A stretch of DNA of 64,000 nucleotides from Lachnospira eligens (GCF_009680455.1 NZ_WKRD01000007.1:62001-126000), one strand, 5' to 3'. Positions 1 to 7,055 are shown, counted from the stretch's first letter. A program made the numbers and translations. Notes: a model not told the origin generated them from the letters alone.

Positions 1-508
1 CGGATTCACATTCGTTGAGACAGAGATGGATTATTCAACAGGCGAAGTAAAGGAAATCTCTAGAACAGCATATTCAGATGGTCTTCGTTCTAAGGTTAAC
101 TGCTACGGCGCTAACGATGTAACAGAAGGTGTTGCAATCATGTGGAAGGAGAATGTTGATATATCTATCACAGGTAACTCAACAAACCCTACAAGATTCC
201 AGCATCCAGTTGCAGGTACATATAAGAAGGAAAGACTTGAAGCTGGAAAGAAGTACTTTTCAGTAGCTTCAGGTGGTGGTACAGGACGTACACTTCACCC
301 AGATAACATGGCAGCAGGTCCTGCTTCTTATGGTATGACAGATACTATGGGACGTATGCACTCAGATGCTCAGTTCGCAGGTTCTTCATCAGTTCCAGCT
401 CACGTTGAAATGATGGGATTAATCGGAATGGGTAATAACCCTATGGTTGGTGCTACTGTAGCTGTTGCTGTTTCCATTGAGGAAGCTGCTAAGAACGGTA
501 AATTCTAG
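1..508 (+). CDS. GGGtGRT family protein, 3' part (start outside window)
   Basis: The reading frame is open from the window edge, so the true start lies upstream and about 168 C-terminal residues are visible. The family-naming motif GGGTGRT is at about residues 91-97 of the visible part, followed by a conserved Gly/Met-rich tail with the segment MGLIGMGNNPMVGATVAVAV. This is a conserved protein family of unknown function in anaerobic Firmicutes and other bacteria. The last codons (EEAAKNGKF, stop TAG) are the left attachment site of the prophage that follows. The phage regenerates the C-terminus, so the protein is not truncated. The original host 3' end, with a TAA stop, is now at 34391-34424. 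Confidence 0.85.
   Translation, partial: GFTFVETEMDYSTGEVKEISRTAYSDGLRSKVNCYGANDVTEGVAIMWKENVDISITGNSTNPTRFQHPVAGTYKKERLEAGKKYFSVASGGGTGRTLHPDNMAAGPASYGMTDTMGRMHSDAQFAGSSSVPAHVEMMGLIGMGNNPMVGATVAVAVSIEEAAKNGKF
475..501. other. attL core (27-bp direct repeat, left copy)
   Basis: Identical to 34390-34416 over 27 bases. It covers the last codons of the GGGtGRT gene, encoding EEAAKNG. After the identical core one base differs (a at 502, g at 34417), then TTCTA is shared, giving AAA-TTC-TAG here and AAG-TTC-TAA at attR. Both ends therefore encode K-F-stop. Confidence 0.9.
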
Positions 509-564
509 GAAATCCAGTATTTACGCGGATATGCGGAAGTATGGAAACCTACGGAAAAGTATAG

Positions 565-606
565 GTAACTTACACGTAACTAGCGCGTAACTTACACATG
601 TAACTT
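565..606. repeat. Four direct GTAACT repeats, possible integrase arm sites
   Basis: GTAACT occurs at 565, 576, 587 and 600, spaced 11, 11 and 13 bases, with partly shared tails (TTACAC twice). The repeats lie between attL and the integrase terminator, where tyrosine-integrase arm-type sites are normally found. A single related GTAACAC is at 34339 near attR. Function is inferred from position and periodicity. Confidence 0.5.
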
Positions 607-617
607 GCAAAATATAA

Positions 618-655
618 GAGGGCAGCAGGCGTATAAAAACACCTGTAGCCCTCTT
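618..655. terminator. Bidirectional rho-independent terminator at the prophage left end
   Basis: Stem GAGGGC...GCCCTC with an A-rich loop is followed by TTTTT on the plus strand. The reverse strand also reads into a hairpin with a T-rich tail. It ends transcription of the GGGtGRT gene and of the convergent integrase. It closely resembles the host terminator now displaced to 34448-34486 (GAGAGC...GCTCTC). Confidence 0.8.
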
Positions 656-681
656 TTTAATTGCCGCAAATATGCAGCAAT

Positions 682-1743
682 TTAGTATATTATCTTTTCT
701 ATCTCGTCGGTGAGCTCTTGCATACTTCTATGTGTGTATACCTTTTCTGTAACGTCCTCTATCTCGTGTCCTACAATCAGCTTAAGAATATACTCATTCA
801 TATTTGCAGACTTGGCAGCACTTATAAAAGTATGTCGTGTGTCGTGCGGCTTATGCGACATATTAAAGCGTTTGTTTATTTTCTCGAAGCGTCCGCGGTA
901 TTTATCGTATGTTAAGTGCGTGCCCTGCTGCCCGTTCTCATCATTAAACAGATAGTCGCTACCCATAGCAACAGCTTTGTTATAATTAGCTGCGACTAGA
1001 TCATATATAGCAGAGTGTATAGGCACAACCCTATTACGTCCTGCGTCAGTCTTAAGACCGCCGAACATTGTACGCGCCTCTAAGTCTATGTCGGCAACCT
1101 TTAGTATTGCCAACTCTTGCGGACGCCAGCCGCTATATATGCCTATAAGCACCATATCGACAAAAGGAAAGCTCACGTTATCCCAAAGTGTTTGTATCTC
1201 CTCGGAACTAAACGGAATACGTACAATTTTAGGTTTGCCACGCTTTACACCCTCACACAATGCCGCATAGTCCTTTTCTACAATGTCGTATTTAAGGCAG
1301 TACTTATACATTAAGTTATACATACTTTTCATACGCTGCTTAGTGCTGTCGCCTACTTTAGCGTCGTGTATGGTACCCTCTAAGTGGTTCGGGCGTATGT
1401 CACGCATACGCATATTGTGTAGTGGTTTAGAGTGATTAAAGGCAGCAACCCAAGAACGGCACGAGCTGGGAGTAACCTTTACAAAATGCTCTTTACTCCA
1501 ACGCTCGTATACTTCAGCAAAAGTAATAGAGCTTGTCTCTATGTCGTACGGATTCTGGTTATAATTCATAAGAGCAGTTAAAGCCTCTTGCCTCGTCGGA
1601 TAATATCCGATAGTTAAATAACGCTGCTTAGTCCTGCCTGTCGCCTCGTCAATATCCCAGCCTTTAGTTTTTCGAGCTATCCAAGGGTTACGGCGTTTAC
1701 CACCCTGTTTATATACGCTACCCATTCCATTAGCAAGTTTCAT
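682..1743 (-). CDS. Tyrosine site-specific integrase
   Basis: 353-residue phage integrase that recombines attP with the 3' end of the GGGtGRT gene. It has an N-terminal arm-binding region (about 1-70), a core-binding SAM-like domain (about 72-160) and a C-terminal catalytic domain. The catalytic set is visible: R207 (GWRPQE), H300 and R303 (HDTRHT), H326 (VGHE) and nucleophile Y336 (VYTHRS). An in-frame GTG at 1758 gives a longer ORF, but I start at ATG 1743. GAGG lies 9 bases before it, and the same leader (GTGAGGTWATGCTAT) precedes the repressor gene, where only the ATG is possible. Gene position immediately inside attL and pointing toward it is typical. Confidence 0.95.
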   Translation of the reverse strand: MKLANGMGSVYKQGGKRRNPWIARKTKGWDIDEATGRTKQRYLTIGYYPTRQEALTALMNYNQNPYDIETSSITFAEVYERWSKEHFVKVTPSSCRSWVAAFNHSKPLHNMRMRDIRPNHLEGTIHDAKVGDSTKQRMKSMYNLMYKYCLKYDIVEKDYAALCEGVKRGKPKIVRIPFSSEEIQTLWDNVSFPFVDMVLIGIYSGWRPQELAILKVADIDLEARTMFGGLKTDAGRNRVVPIHSAIYDLVAANYNKAVAMGSDYLFNDENGQQGTHLTYDKYRGRFEKINKRFNMSHKPHDTRHTFISAAKSANMNEYILKLIVGHEIEDVTEKVYTHRSMQELTDEIEKIIY

Positions 1744-1794
1744 ATAGCATAACCTCACTTTCTTATTATGGCGGCTTATTTTCCTAAAAGGGTA

Positions 1795-1828
1795 TAAAAA
1801 ATAAGCCTATCGGAAACCTTAGGCTTAT
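1795..1828 (-). terminator. Hairpin with T-run in the integrase leader
   Basis: Nine-base perfect stem (1801-1809 with 1820-1828, arms ATAAGCCTA/TAGGCTTAT), followed on the minus strand by TTTTTAT. It lies 50-85 bases upstream of the integrase start, on the same strand. It could attenuate integrase transcription or end a separate minus-strand transcript. Confidence 0.55.
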
Positions 1829-1836
1829 GCTATAAT
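1828..1836 (+). promoter_or_regulatory. Extended -10 promoter element
   Basis: The sequence TGC-TATAAT is an extended -10 (TGnTATAAT). No good -35 is seen at 16-18 bases, which extended -10 promoters tolerate. It would start a plus-strand transcript near 1843. Confidence 0.4.
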
Positions 1837-1842
1837 AGTACT

Positions 1843-1932
1843 TGCGGGGTACATAACAAGCGGAGCCTTTTAAGTTTCGTTAGTTGTGTGTCTATGTAGC
1901 CGTTCCTGCGCCAACAGGGGCGGCTATTTTTA
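1843..1932 (+). ncRNA. Candidate phage small RNA or untranslated leader
   Basis: The roughly 90-base interval between the extended -10 at 1828-1836 and a strong terminator (1897-1932: arms TAGCCGTTCCTG/CAGGGGCGGCTA, then TTTTTA) contains no convincing ORF or start with a ribosome site. It begins with GCGGGGTACA, a string that recurs at 4273-4282 in the leader of the early operon. Promoter, length and terminator fit a small RNA. No family is recognised. Confidence 0.35.
1896..1932 (+). terminator. Rho-independent terminator
   Basis: A 12-base stem with G-T pairs and loop CGCCAA is followed by TTTTTA. It separates the candidate small RNA from the XRE gene at 2016. Confidence 0.65.
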
Positions 1933-2015
1933 TATTGAATTTTACAAATATTACCATAAGACATATGCGCAGCCGTCAAGTATAATAAATACTAAAAGAG
2001 AGGCTTACATACATA

Positions 2016-2204
2016 ATGACATACAACTTATGGCAGATACGAACAGCCAAGGGCTACAGCCTGCGAGAGCTGGAAGAGTTAAGCGGGGTAAGCAAGACCA
2101 CAATAAACAATATTGAAAATGGAAAAGCAAACCCGACCATAGAAACCCTGCGCTTACTTGCAGCAGCCCTAGAAGTAGAGCTATTCGATCTATTAAAATT
2201 ATAA
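2016..2204 (+). CDS. Small XRE-family (Cro/CI-like) DNA-binding protein
   Basis: 62 residues, almost entirely one helix-turn-helix domain: IRTAKGYSLRELEELSGVS, TTINNIENGKANPTIETL, AALEV. An AGAGAGG ribosome site lies 12 bases upstream of the ATG. It lies in the lysogeny arm on the strand opposite to the integrase and repressor, so it may be a regulator of integration/excision or a second switch protein. No effector domain is present. Confidence 0.8.
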   Translation: MTYNLWQIRTAKGYSLRELEELSGVSKTTINNIENGKANPTIETLRLLAAALEVELFDLLKL

Positions 2205-2334
2205 TATTGCAAGTTACCGCTGCCAAGAGCTACGGGGCATACGTCCGACATAATGGACAAAACAACCGAAAGCCTTACATATCTTACCGACTAGCGTTAT
2301 AATTGCCACATCACACAAGAAAGAGGGCGAGCTA

Positions 2335-2439
2335 GTGGATAAGCTACGGCGGCAGATACGCGAACTACTCGACAGCATAAGCGACGAGCACGTACTTAGA
2401 ATAATATTACAATTCATACGAGGAATTAAGGGCAGCTAG
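2335..2439 (+). CDS. Small phage protein of 34 residues
   Basis: Reads VDKLRRQIRELLDSI then SDEHVLRIILQFIRGIKGS from GTG 2335 with GAGGGCGA just upstream. Short proteins with this pattern (charged helix, then I-I-x-F-I-x-x-I/L) are common beside XRE regulators in Firmicutes phages and are often annotated as hypothetical. The stop overlaps a terminator stem. The start is uncertain and no function is known. Confidence 0.5.
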   Translation: MDKLRRQIRELLDSISDEHVLRIILQFIRGIKGS

Positions 2440-2457
2440 GCGACTAGCTGCTTATTT
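2432..2457 (+). terminator. Terminator overlapping the small ORF stop
   Basis: Perfect 8-base stem GCAGCTAG/CTAGCTGC with loop GCGA, followed by TTATTT. It separates the plus-strand pair of small genes from the convergent exonuclease gene, which ends at 2452. Confidence 0.55.
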
Positions 2458-3732
2458 AAAATATGACGCCACAATAAAATCTTTTATTTTTTCCAATTCA
2501 TCAACAGAAGCAATAGAGCTTTTCCAATGAAATTGATTTTTATTTATCTGAGCAGCAAATAAAGGGTTATCCCTGTTTTTATCTGCAAGAGCAAAAGGCA
2601 GTCGCAAAGATACCCAAAAGGCACGCGGCGAAGCCTTAAAACGCATAAAATCATTTTCGCCACACAACAAAGATATATAATTGTCGCTACGGCGCGCTAT
2701 TCCAAAATCGGAATATAGTTCACTCGAAGAAATAAAGGATTTTACAATCTCTATAACTTCTACCTCTCTGTCACTTAAAGAAAAATCTTTATACAATTGA
2801 CTGATTGGGGCTTGCGGAGCAGGTGCATAAGAGATATTTACAATATCATAAAATACACTTTCTGGGATAACCTCTATATCATAACCTTTTAACTTATATT
2901 CCTCGGCTTTCTTTTGCTTGCCGCTCTTGCCATTCTTTATAGTGGTGCAATAGTCGTTATTGCCTAGAACAAGATAATTAGTTTTCTTTGTAACATTATC
3001 GCCATTTATACCGCCCATATTTGCCACGAGCTGCATAGCATCTTTGCGTAGCATTTTTTCAAGTGTGCCAGTAAATACAACTACCTTATCAAGTAGCGGG
3101 CTATCTGCTGGAATTTCTGAAACTGCAGCACTGATGTCAGCAGCTTTTACTTGCGAATGTTTAGCAAGCGTATTTAATTCTATTGCGCCGTCCGCACACT
3201 CTCTCTTAAATATTTCATATATAGAATTAGTCAAAGCACAGTCAAAGCCAGCTCTATGCGCCCCCTCATAAGATAAATTATACTGCGTTGCTAAATCAGA
3301 TAAGCGATTATGTTTATTTTCTTTATGCAAAAGTCTAGCAATGCGCATAGTGTCTACAAAGTCGTTAGAGAGTGGTTTAGATAAAATACTGGTGCAATAG
3401 TCATATAAAAAGTTAATATCAAAATTAACATTGTGACCGACTATAACATCAGAGCCGATAAAGTCATATAACGGCTGCATAACATCTGCAGCACTTGGAG
3501 CACTAGCAAGCATATTATTTGTTATGCCTGTAAGCTGCGTAATAAAGTCGTTTACCTCACGCTCTGGCTTAACAAGTGTACTATACTTGTTTACAAGTTC
3601 ACTACCGCGATACTTAAATGCACATATTTCTATTATCTCGTCGTACTCTGGCGACAAGCCCGTAGTTTCAATATCAACTACGGTATAATCATTTGGAAAA
3701 GTTAATAAACTATGCCCTTTACTATCTCTCAT
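2452..3732 (-). CDS. DnaQ-like DEDDh 3'-5' exonuclease fused to BRCT and an unknown C-terminal domain
   Basis: 426 residues. Domain 1 (about 14-175) is a DEDDh exonuclease with D20 and E22 (VVDIETTG), D105 (NVNFDINFL), H159 and D164 (HRAGFDC). Domain 2 (about 213-297) is a BRCT fold (KVVVFTGTLEKMLRKDA, TKKTNYLVLG, KAEEYKLKGYDIEVI), as found in DNA ligases and in DNA polymerase III epsilon-like proteins. The last 110 residues form a domain I do not recognise. ATG 3741 overlaps the ribosome site AAAGGAG, so ATG 3732, nine bases after GGAG, is taken as start. It follows the repressor with 26 bases between them, so it is probably expressed in the lysogen. A role in prophage DNA processing or defence is speculative. 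Confidence 0.85.
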   Translation of the reverse strand: MRDSKGHSLLTFPNDYTVVDIETTGLSPEYDEIIEICAFKYRGSELVNKYSTLVKPEREVNDFITQLTGITNNMLASAPSAADVMQPLYDFIGSDVIVGHNVNFDINFLYDYCTSILSKPLSNDFVDTMRIARLLHKENKHNRLSDLATQYNLSYEGAHRAGFDCALTNSIYEIFKRECADGAIELNTLAKHSQVKAADISAAVSEIPADSPLLDKVVVFTGTLEKMLRKDAMQLVANMGGINGDNVTKKTNYLVLGNNDYCTTIKNGKSGKQKKAEEYKLKGYDIEVIPESVFYDIVNISYAPAPQAPISQLYKDFSLSDREVEVIEIVKSFISSSELYSDFGIARRSDNYISLLCGENDFMRFKASPRAFWVSLRLPFALADKNRDNPLFAAQINKNQFHWKSSIASVDELEKIKDFIVASYFK

Positions 3733-3758
3733 ATGTAACATCTCCTTTGTAACATTAT

Positions 3759-4121
3759 TTAATTATCAGACTTAATCTTATCAACAAATTTCTTAATAAG
3801 TTCCCACTCTGCAGGGGATAACTGCCCTAGGGCAATAAATGTATTAAGTATAAACTCGTCGTTTGTGTTAAGTGCGCTGCCTACAATGTTAGCGGCTAAC
3901 TCGGCGCGGCTCATTTCTACATACATACTACCTTTACCAGTACGTAGCCATTCCTCATTAACATTAAACTCACGACAAATAGCAGCAATAATAGCGTTAG
4001 AGGGTTCGCGCATACCATTTTCGTAATTAGTAACAGTATTACCAGCTACGCCCAAGCGTTTGCCGTACTCCACTTGCGTAAGCCCTGCGTCTTTTCGCAC
4101 CTGCTTTATTCTGCTTTTCAT
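3759..4121 (-). CDS. CI-like XRE-family phage repressor
   Basis: 120 residues with an N-terminal helix-turn-helix (RKDAGLTQVEYGKRLGVAGN, TVTNYENGMREPS) and a short C-terminal region (LSPAEWELIKKFVDKIKSDN), with no peptidase domain. It diverges from the early operon across an operator region rich in ACTCTCATAG repeats. This is the position of the lysogeny repressor. The ribosome site GTGAGG lies 7 bases before ATG. The lack of a LexA-like domain suggests derepression by another protein, not by self-cleavage. Confidence 0.85.
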   Translation of the reverse strand: MKSRIKQVRKDAGLTQVEYGKRLGVAGNTVTNYENGMREPSNAIIAAICREFNVNEEWLRTGKGSMYVEMSRAELAANIVGSALNTNDEFILNTFIALGQLSPAEWELIKKFVDKIKSDN

Positions 4122-4150
4122 AGCATTACCTCACTTTCTTTTATATTTCA

Positions 4151-4260
4151 ATTATAAAATACCTCAAAAAACTCTCATAGTCAATATAAATTAAAAATAA
4201 CGATTGACAAAACTCTCATAGAGAGGTAATATAATCTCGATGAGAGATATGAAACTCTCA
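4151..4260. promoter_or_regulatory. Divergent lysogeny/early promoters with repressor operators
   Basis: Rightward promoter: TTGACA 4204-4209, 17-base spacer, TAATAT 4227-4232 (overlapping TATAAT 4230-4235). Leftward promoter on the minus strand: TTGACT 4179-4184, 17 bases, TATTTT 4162-4167. ACTCTCATAG is present at 4171-4180 and 4212-4221, each inside a spacer. The second extends to a perfect palindrome, CTCTC-ATA-GAGAG (4213-4225). ATCTC-GATGA-GAGAT (4234-4248) and ACTCTCA (4254-4260) are further related sites. These are likely operators for the adjacent repressor. Confidence 0.75.
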
Positions 4261-4306
4261 AACAACAGTACAAGCGGGGTACACGAAAGCGAGGAAACAA
4301 TACAAA

Positions 4307-5209
4307 ATGACAAAGCTATTAATAGGCGGGAGCCCGTGCACATATTGGAGCATAGCGAGAACCGGGCAAAAGAATAATAAAGTTGATAGAGAAACAGAGC
4401 CAGAGGGCTTAGGCTGGGAATTGTTTAGAAACTATCTAATAGCAAAAGAAAAGTTTCAACCAGACTTTTTCTTATATGAAAACAATAACTCAATTTCTAA
4501 AACCATTAAAGAGTGCATAACGGAAAATTTAGGAGTTGCAAACATTTGTATAAATAGCAATTTGCTGTCAGCGCAAACGAGAAAGCGAGAATACTGGTTT
4601 AACTGGGAGGCTGAACAGCCAGAAGATAAAAATATATCATTCCAGGATATAAAAGATACAGATTACGAATATTGCAAAAAATTTAAAGTAAAAAGAACGC
4701 CGTCAAGAGAAAGAATGTGGAACGACGGAAAGGGAAGAAACGGAAACCATAGCTGCACAAACATTACAAACGCAACAAAAACAAACGCAGTAACAACAAA
4801 ACAAGACAGAAGTAATAACGCAGGACTTATAGAATTTGAAGATTTTTGCAGATATTTAACAACGCACGAGCTAGAACAATTACAGACACTGCCAAAAGGA
4901 TATACAGACGGAATTACGAGAAGCCAACAAGAGAAATGTATAGGCAACGGCTGGACTGCGGAAGTTATAAGATATTTGTTACAAAAAGGGCTTAAAGGCA
5001 TAAACAGAGACGACGAGCTGATAGTATTAAGTATGTACGACGGAATAGCAACAGGAAGATACTGCTTAGAGCGGTTAGGGTTTAAAAATATAAAATACTA
5101 TGCGTATGAGATTGAAAAATCTGCAATAAAAGTAGCAAAAAATAATTTTCCAGACATTATAGAACGCGGAGACGCTTTTAATGTAAGAGAAAATGATTGG
5201 AAATTATAA
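4307..5209 (+). CDS. Circularly permuted DNA cytosine-C5 methyltransferase
   Basis: 300 residues holding the m5C methyltransferase motifs in permuted order. Motif IV with the catalytic Cys (GGSPCTYWSIA, C11) is at the N-terminus. It is followed by VI (ENN, 59-61), VIII (QTRKR, 90-94), a small target-recognition region, IX-like LTTHELEQLQTLPKGYT (184-200) and X (GNGW, 213-216). Motif I (LSMYDGIATG, 241-250), II (YEIE, 267-270) and III (GDAF, 288-291) come last. The usual order is I-II-III-IV-VI-VIII-IX-X. No space or frame upstream could supply another N-terminal half. First gene of the early operon. It may protect phage DNA from host restriction. Its target sequence cannot be read from the protein. 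Confidence 0.88.
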   Translation: MTKLLIGGSPCTYWSIARTGQKNNKVDRETEPEGLGWELFRNYLIAKEKFQPDFFLYENNNSISKTIKECITENLGVANICINSNLLSAQTRKREYWFNWEAEQPEDKNISFQDIKDTDYEYCKKFKVKRTPSRERMWNDGKGRNGNHSCTNITNATKTNAVTTKQDRSNNAGLIEFEDFCRYLTTHELEQLQTLPKGYTDGITRSQQEKCIGNGWTAEVIRYLLQKGLKGINRDDELIVLSMYDGIATGRYCLERLGFKNIKYYAYEIEKSAIKVAKNNFPDIIERGDAFNVRENDWKL

Positions 5210-5243
5210 CGAAATACAACAACGAAAGAGAGGCAACGAAAGA

Positions 5244-5639
5244 ATGACAGAACAAAAATATTATGACGCCTTAACACAGCAGGAAGTAACAGAGGACTTT
5301 ATAAAAGCCCAGTATGAGGAATTAACCAGCAAGGGCGATTATTTCCACGACACGTACGAGAATTTTAAGAACAACAATTTTAAAAAGATAGATACAGAGG
5401 CTATAAGCTGGGAACAGCAGCCAAAAACAGTAACACTTACTAACGAGCTATGCAGCACGCTACAGTGCTATATCTTAATGACAACGAAACATAGAGAGGG
5501 CGAGCTTAAGGCGTGGGAAGAGCTGGCACAGGAAACGGACGAGAACGGCGCGCCTAAGTTTAAGAACGCAGCCAGCAACGCCCAATTCTGGCGAGATATG
5601 GAGCCGCAGCTACAGCAGATACTAGAGGTATTGGACTAA
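5244..5639 (+). CDS. Early phage protein of unknown function
   Basis: 131 residues from ATG 5244, beginning MTEQKYYDALTQQEVTEDFI. AAGAGAGG lies upstream, and the preceding in-frame ATG at 5193 inside the methyltransferase gene has no ribosome site. The protein is acidic and largely helical, ending EPQLQQILEVLD. It has no membrane segment, no cysteine-rich motif and no family that I recognise. It lies between the methyltransferase and another small hypothetical gene in a compact early operon where nearly every gene is preceded by AAAGAGAGG. Confidence 0.7.
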   Translation: MTEQKYYDALTQQEVTEDFIKAQYEELTSKGDYFHDTYENFKNNNFKKIDTEAISWEQQPKTVTLTNELCSTLQCYILMTTKHREGELKAWEELAQETDENGAPKFKNAASNAQFWRDMEPQLQQILEVLD

Positions 5640-5656
5640 CGAAAGAGAGGTAGCAT

Positions 5657-6040
5657 ATGGAAAATATAGACTTTAAGGCTCTTTTTAATAGCCCAGAGAC
5701 AGATACAATAGAGCAACAAAAATCGCAGCCGCCGTATGTATACCATTGTGGTATACAGCAGTTAGAACCATACAGACAGCAGGAGAGGAAACCATACACA
5801 CGCGAAGAGCTGCAAGAGCTGTATAACACAAAGATAGAAGCACAGACGATACAATGGGGTGCAGATCACTACTACACAAGACTTTGCGGGCTTGTAACAG
5901 AGATTAACTTAAAGAGCTTTGACGAGGGCAAAGTAGTAGAGATATACAGGGAGCAGTACGCAGAGGACGGCGAGCAATACGAAAAGTACTACTACAGCGA
6001 CGGCACAAGCGTAAAGTGCTGGTTGGGGCTTAACGACTAG
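5657..6040 (+). CDS. Early phage protein of unknown function
   Basis: 127 residues, unusually rich in Tyr and Gln (QQLEPYRQQERKPYTREEL, then EYRE-like and YEKYYYSD near the C-terminus). The ribosome site AAGAGAGG lies 7 bases before ATG. No motif or membrane segment is recognised. It may be a phage accessory protein, and its start is well supported by spacing. Confidence 0.65.
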   Translation: MENIDFKALFNSPETDTIEQQKSQPPYVYHCGIQQLEPYRQQERKPYTREELQELYNTKIEAQTIQWGADHYYTRLCGLVTEINLKSFDEGKVVEIYREQYAEDGEQYEKYYYSDGTSVKCWLGLND

Positions 6041-6049
6041 GGGGCAAGT

Positions 6050-6304
6050 ATGGCAAATATGGTAAAAGACAAAGACGGCGTAGTTAAATACTGGGTACGT
6101 GCGCACGAGGTTACTTGCAACTACACAGAATACGAGCACGACGTAGAGTACGATAGATATTACATGCTGCGCGGAAGCAGAGAGTATAAAAAGCACGGCA
6201 AGGCAGTACGCGAGCGTATTACTAAAAAAGAATACTTAGCGATAAAGAAGATAACAGAGAAATACATAGCACTACATAGCAAAGGGGGCGCGGCAAATGA
6301 TTAA
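6050..6304 (+). CDS. Early phage protein of unknown function
   Basis: 84 residues, basic in the C-terminal half (SREYKKHGKAVRERITKKEY). It starts 9 bases after the previous stop with GGGGCAAGT upstream, and overlaps the next ATG. Tyr-rich like its neighbour. No family recognised. Confidence 0.6.
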   Translation: MANMVKDKDGVVKYWVRAHEVTCNYTEYEHDVEYDRYYMLRGSREYKKHGKAVRERITKKEYLAIKKITEKYIALHSKGGAAND

Positions 6305-6449
6305 GCAGAAAATAGCAGGAATGATATTTATAGCGTGCGGCATAATAAGCGCGCTGCTAGAGCGTGACATAACAGCGGCTATATTAATAGTGCCACTCGG
6401 CATATATGCAATATTCACGAAAAAGGATCTAAGCAATTACGAGGAATAA
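6297..6449 (+). CDS. Small membrane protein, 50 residues
   Basis: Translation begins MIKQKIAGMIFIACGIISAL and ends KKDLSNYEE. Two hydrophobic segments (about 7-22 and 25-40) are separated by LLERD, which predicts a two-pass membrane peptide. It overlaps the end of the preceding gene and has GGGGGCG upstream. Such small proteins are common in early phage operons and sometimes act on the membrane or exclude superinfecting phages. No specific family is recognised. Confidence 0.6.
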   Translation: MIKQKIAGMIFIACGIISALLERDITAAILIVPLGIYAIFTKKDLSNYEE

Positions 6450-6584
6450 CAGCGTATAAAGGAGCATACGCAGGAACACAAAACAAAAGACCATAAGCAG
6501 GAAGTATTAGAGCTGGAATACACAGCAGTAGTAGAACTTATGCGGCAGTTATCAGACGAAAGAAAGGCAGGCGGCAGGAAATGA
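6450..6584 (+). other. Open stretch in frame after the small membrane gene
   Basis: Immediately after the TAA of the 50-residue gene the same frame stays open for 44 codons until TGA 6582-6584, overlapping the next ATG. The peptide is highly charged (KEHTQEHKTKDHKQEVLELE, then MRQLSDERKAGGRK). No ATG with a ribosome site is near its beginning. It is either a separate small gene with a non-standard start, or the second half of a gene split by a stop codon. Confidence 0.35.
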
Positions 6585-7033
6585 ACAAAATACACACAAT
6601 ACAGGACGTTAAGCAGCGCATACACGAGCTTATACAAAAAGAAATAGCAAAGTGCAACAAAGAAATAGAAGAGTTCGAGCAAAAAATAAGAGACAACGCA
6701 ATAGTATACGGCGGGGGTGGCTGGTGCACACAGTTTGAGAAAGCAAAGAAACGCCGAGAGGACTTTATAGAAGAGCTGCAGGGCTTGGAACGCGCGCAAG
6801 GCACAGCGGTAATACTCGACGAGATAAGCATATACTCGTATTCCTGCCCGACTTGCCAGATTAAAGTAATGCTTAATAGCGGCTATGGCGAGACTGTAAC
6901 GTGTCCGGTATGCGAGAGAAAGATATACAGAGCGAACGATCTAGAAGTGATGAAAGTAGCACGCGGCAGCAGACAGGCTAAAGTAAATAACCACTATATA
7001 CAGCTTGACAGCTACGGACGTTTTAAAGACTAA
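6581..7033 (+). CDS. Coiled-coil protein with zinc-ribbon-like CxxC pairs
   Basis: 150 residues. Residues 1-75 form a charged helical region (VKQRIHELIQKEIAKCNKEI and so on) predicted as coiled coil. Residues about 88-115 carry two CxxC pairs (SCPTCQIK and TCPVCERK) spaced like a zinc ribbon. It overlaps the preceding open stretch by four bases (ATGA), indicating translational coupling. A nucleic-acid or protein-binding adaptor is likely, but the family is not recognised. Confidence 0.65.
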   Translation: MNKIHTIQDVKQRIHELIQKEIAKCNKEIEEFEQKIRDNAIVYGGGGWCTQFEKAKKRREDFIEELQGLERAQGTAVILDEISIYSYSCPTCQIKVMLNSGYGETVTCPVCERKIYRANDLEVMKVARGSRQAKVNNHYIQLDSYGRFKD

Positions 7034-7055
7034 GAAGAAAGAGAGGTAAAACAGT

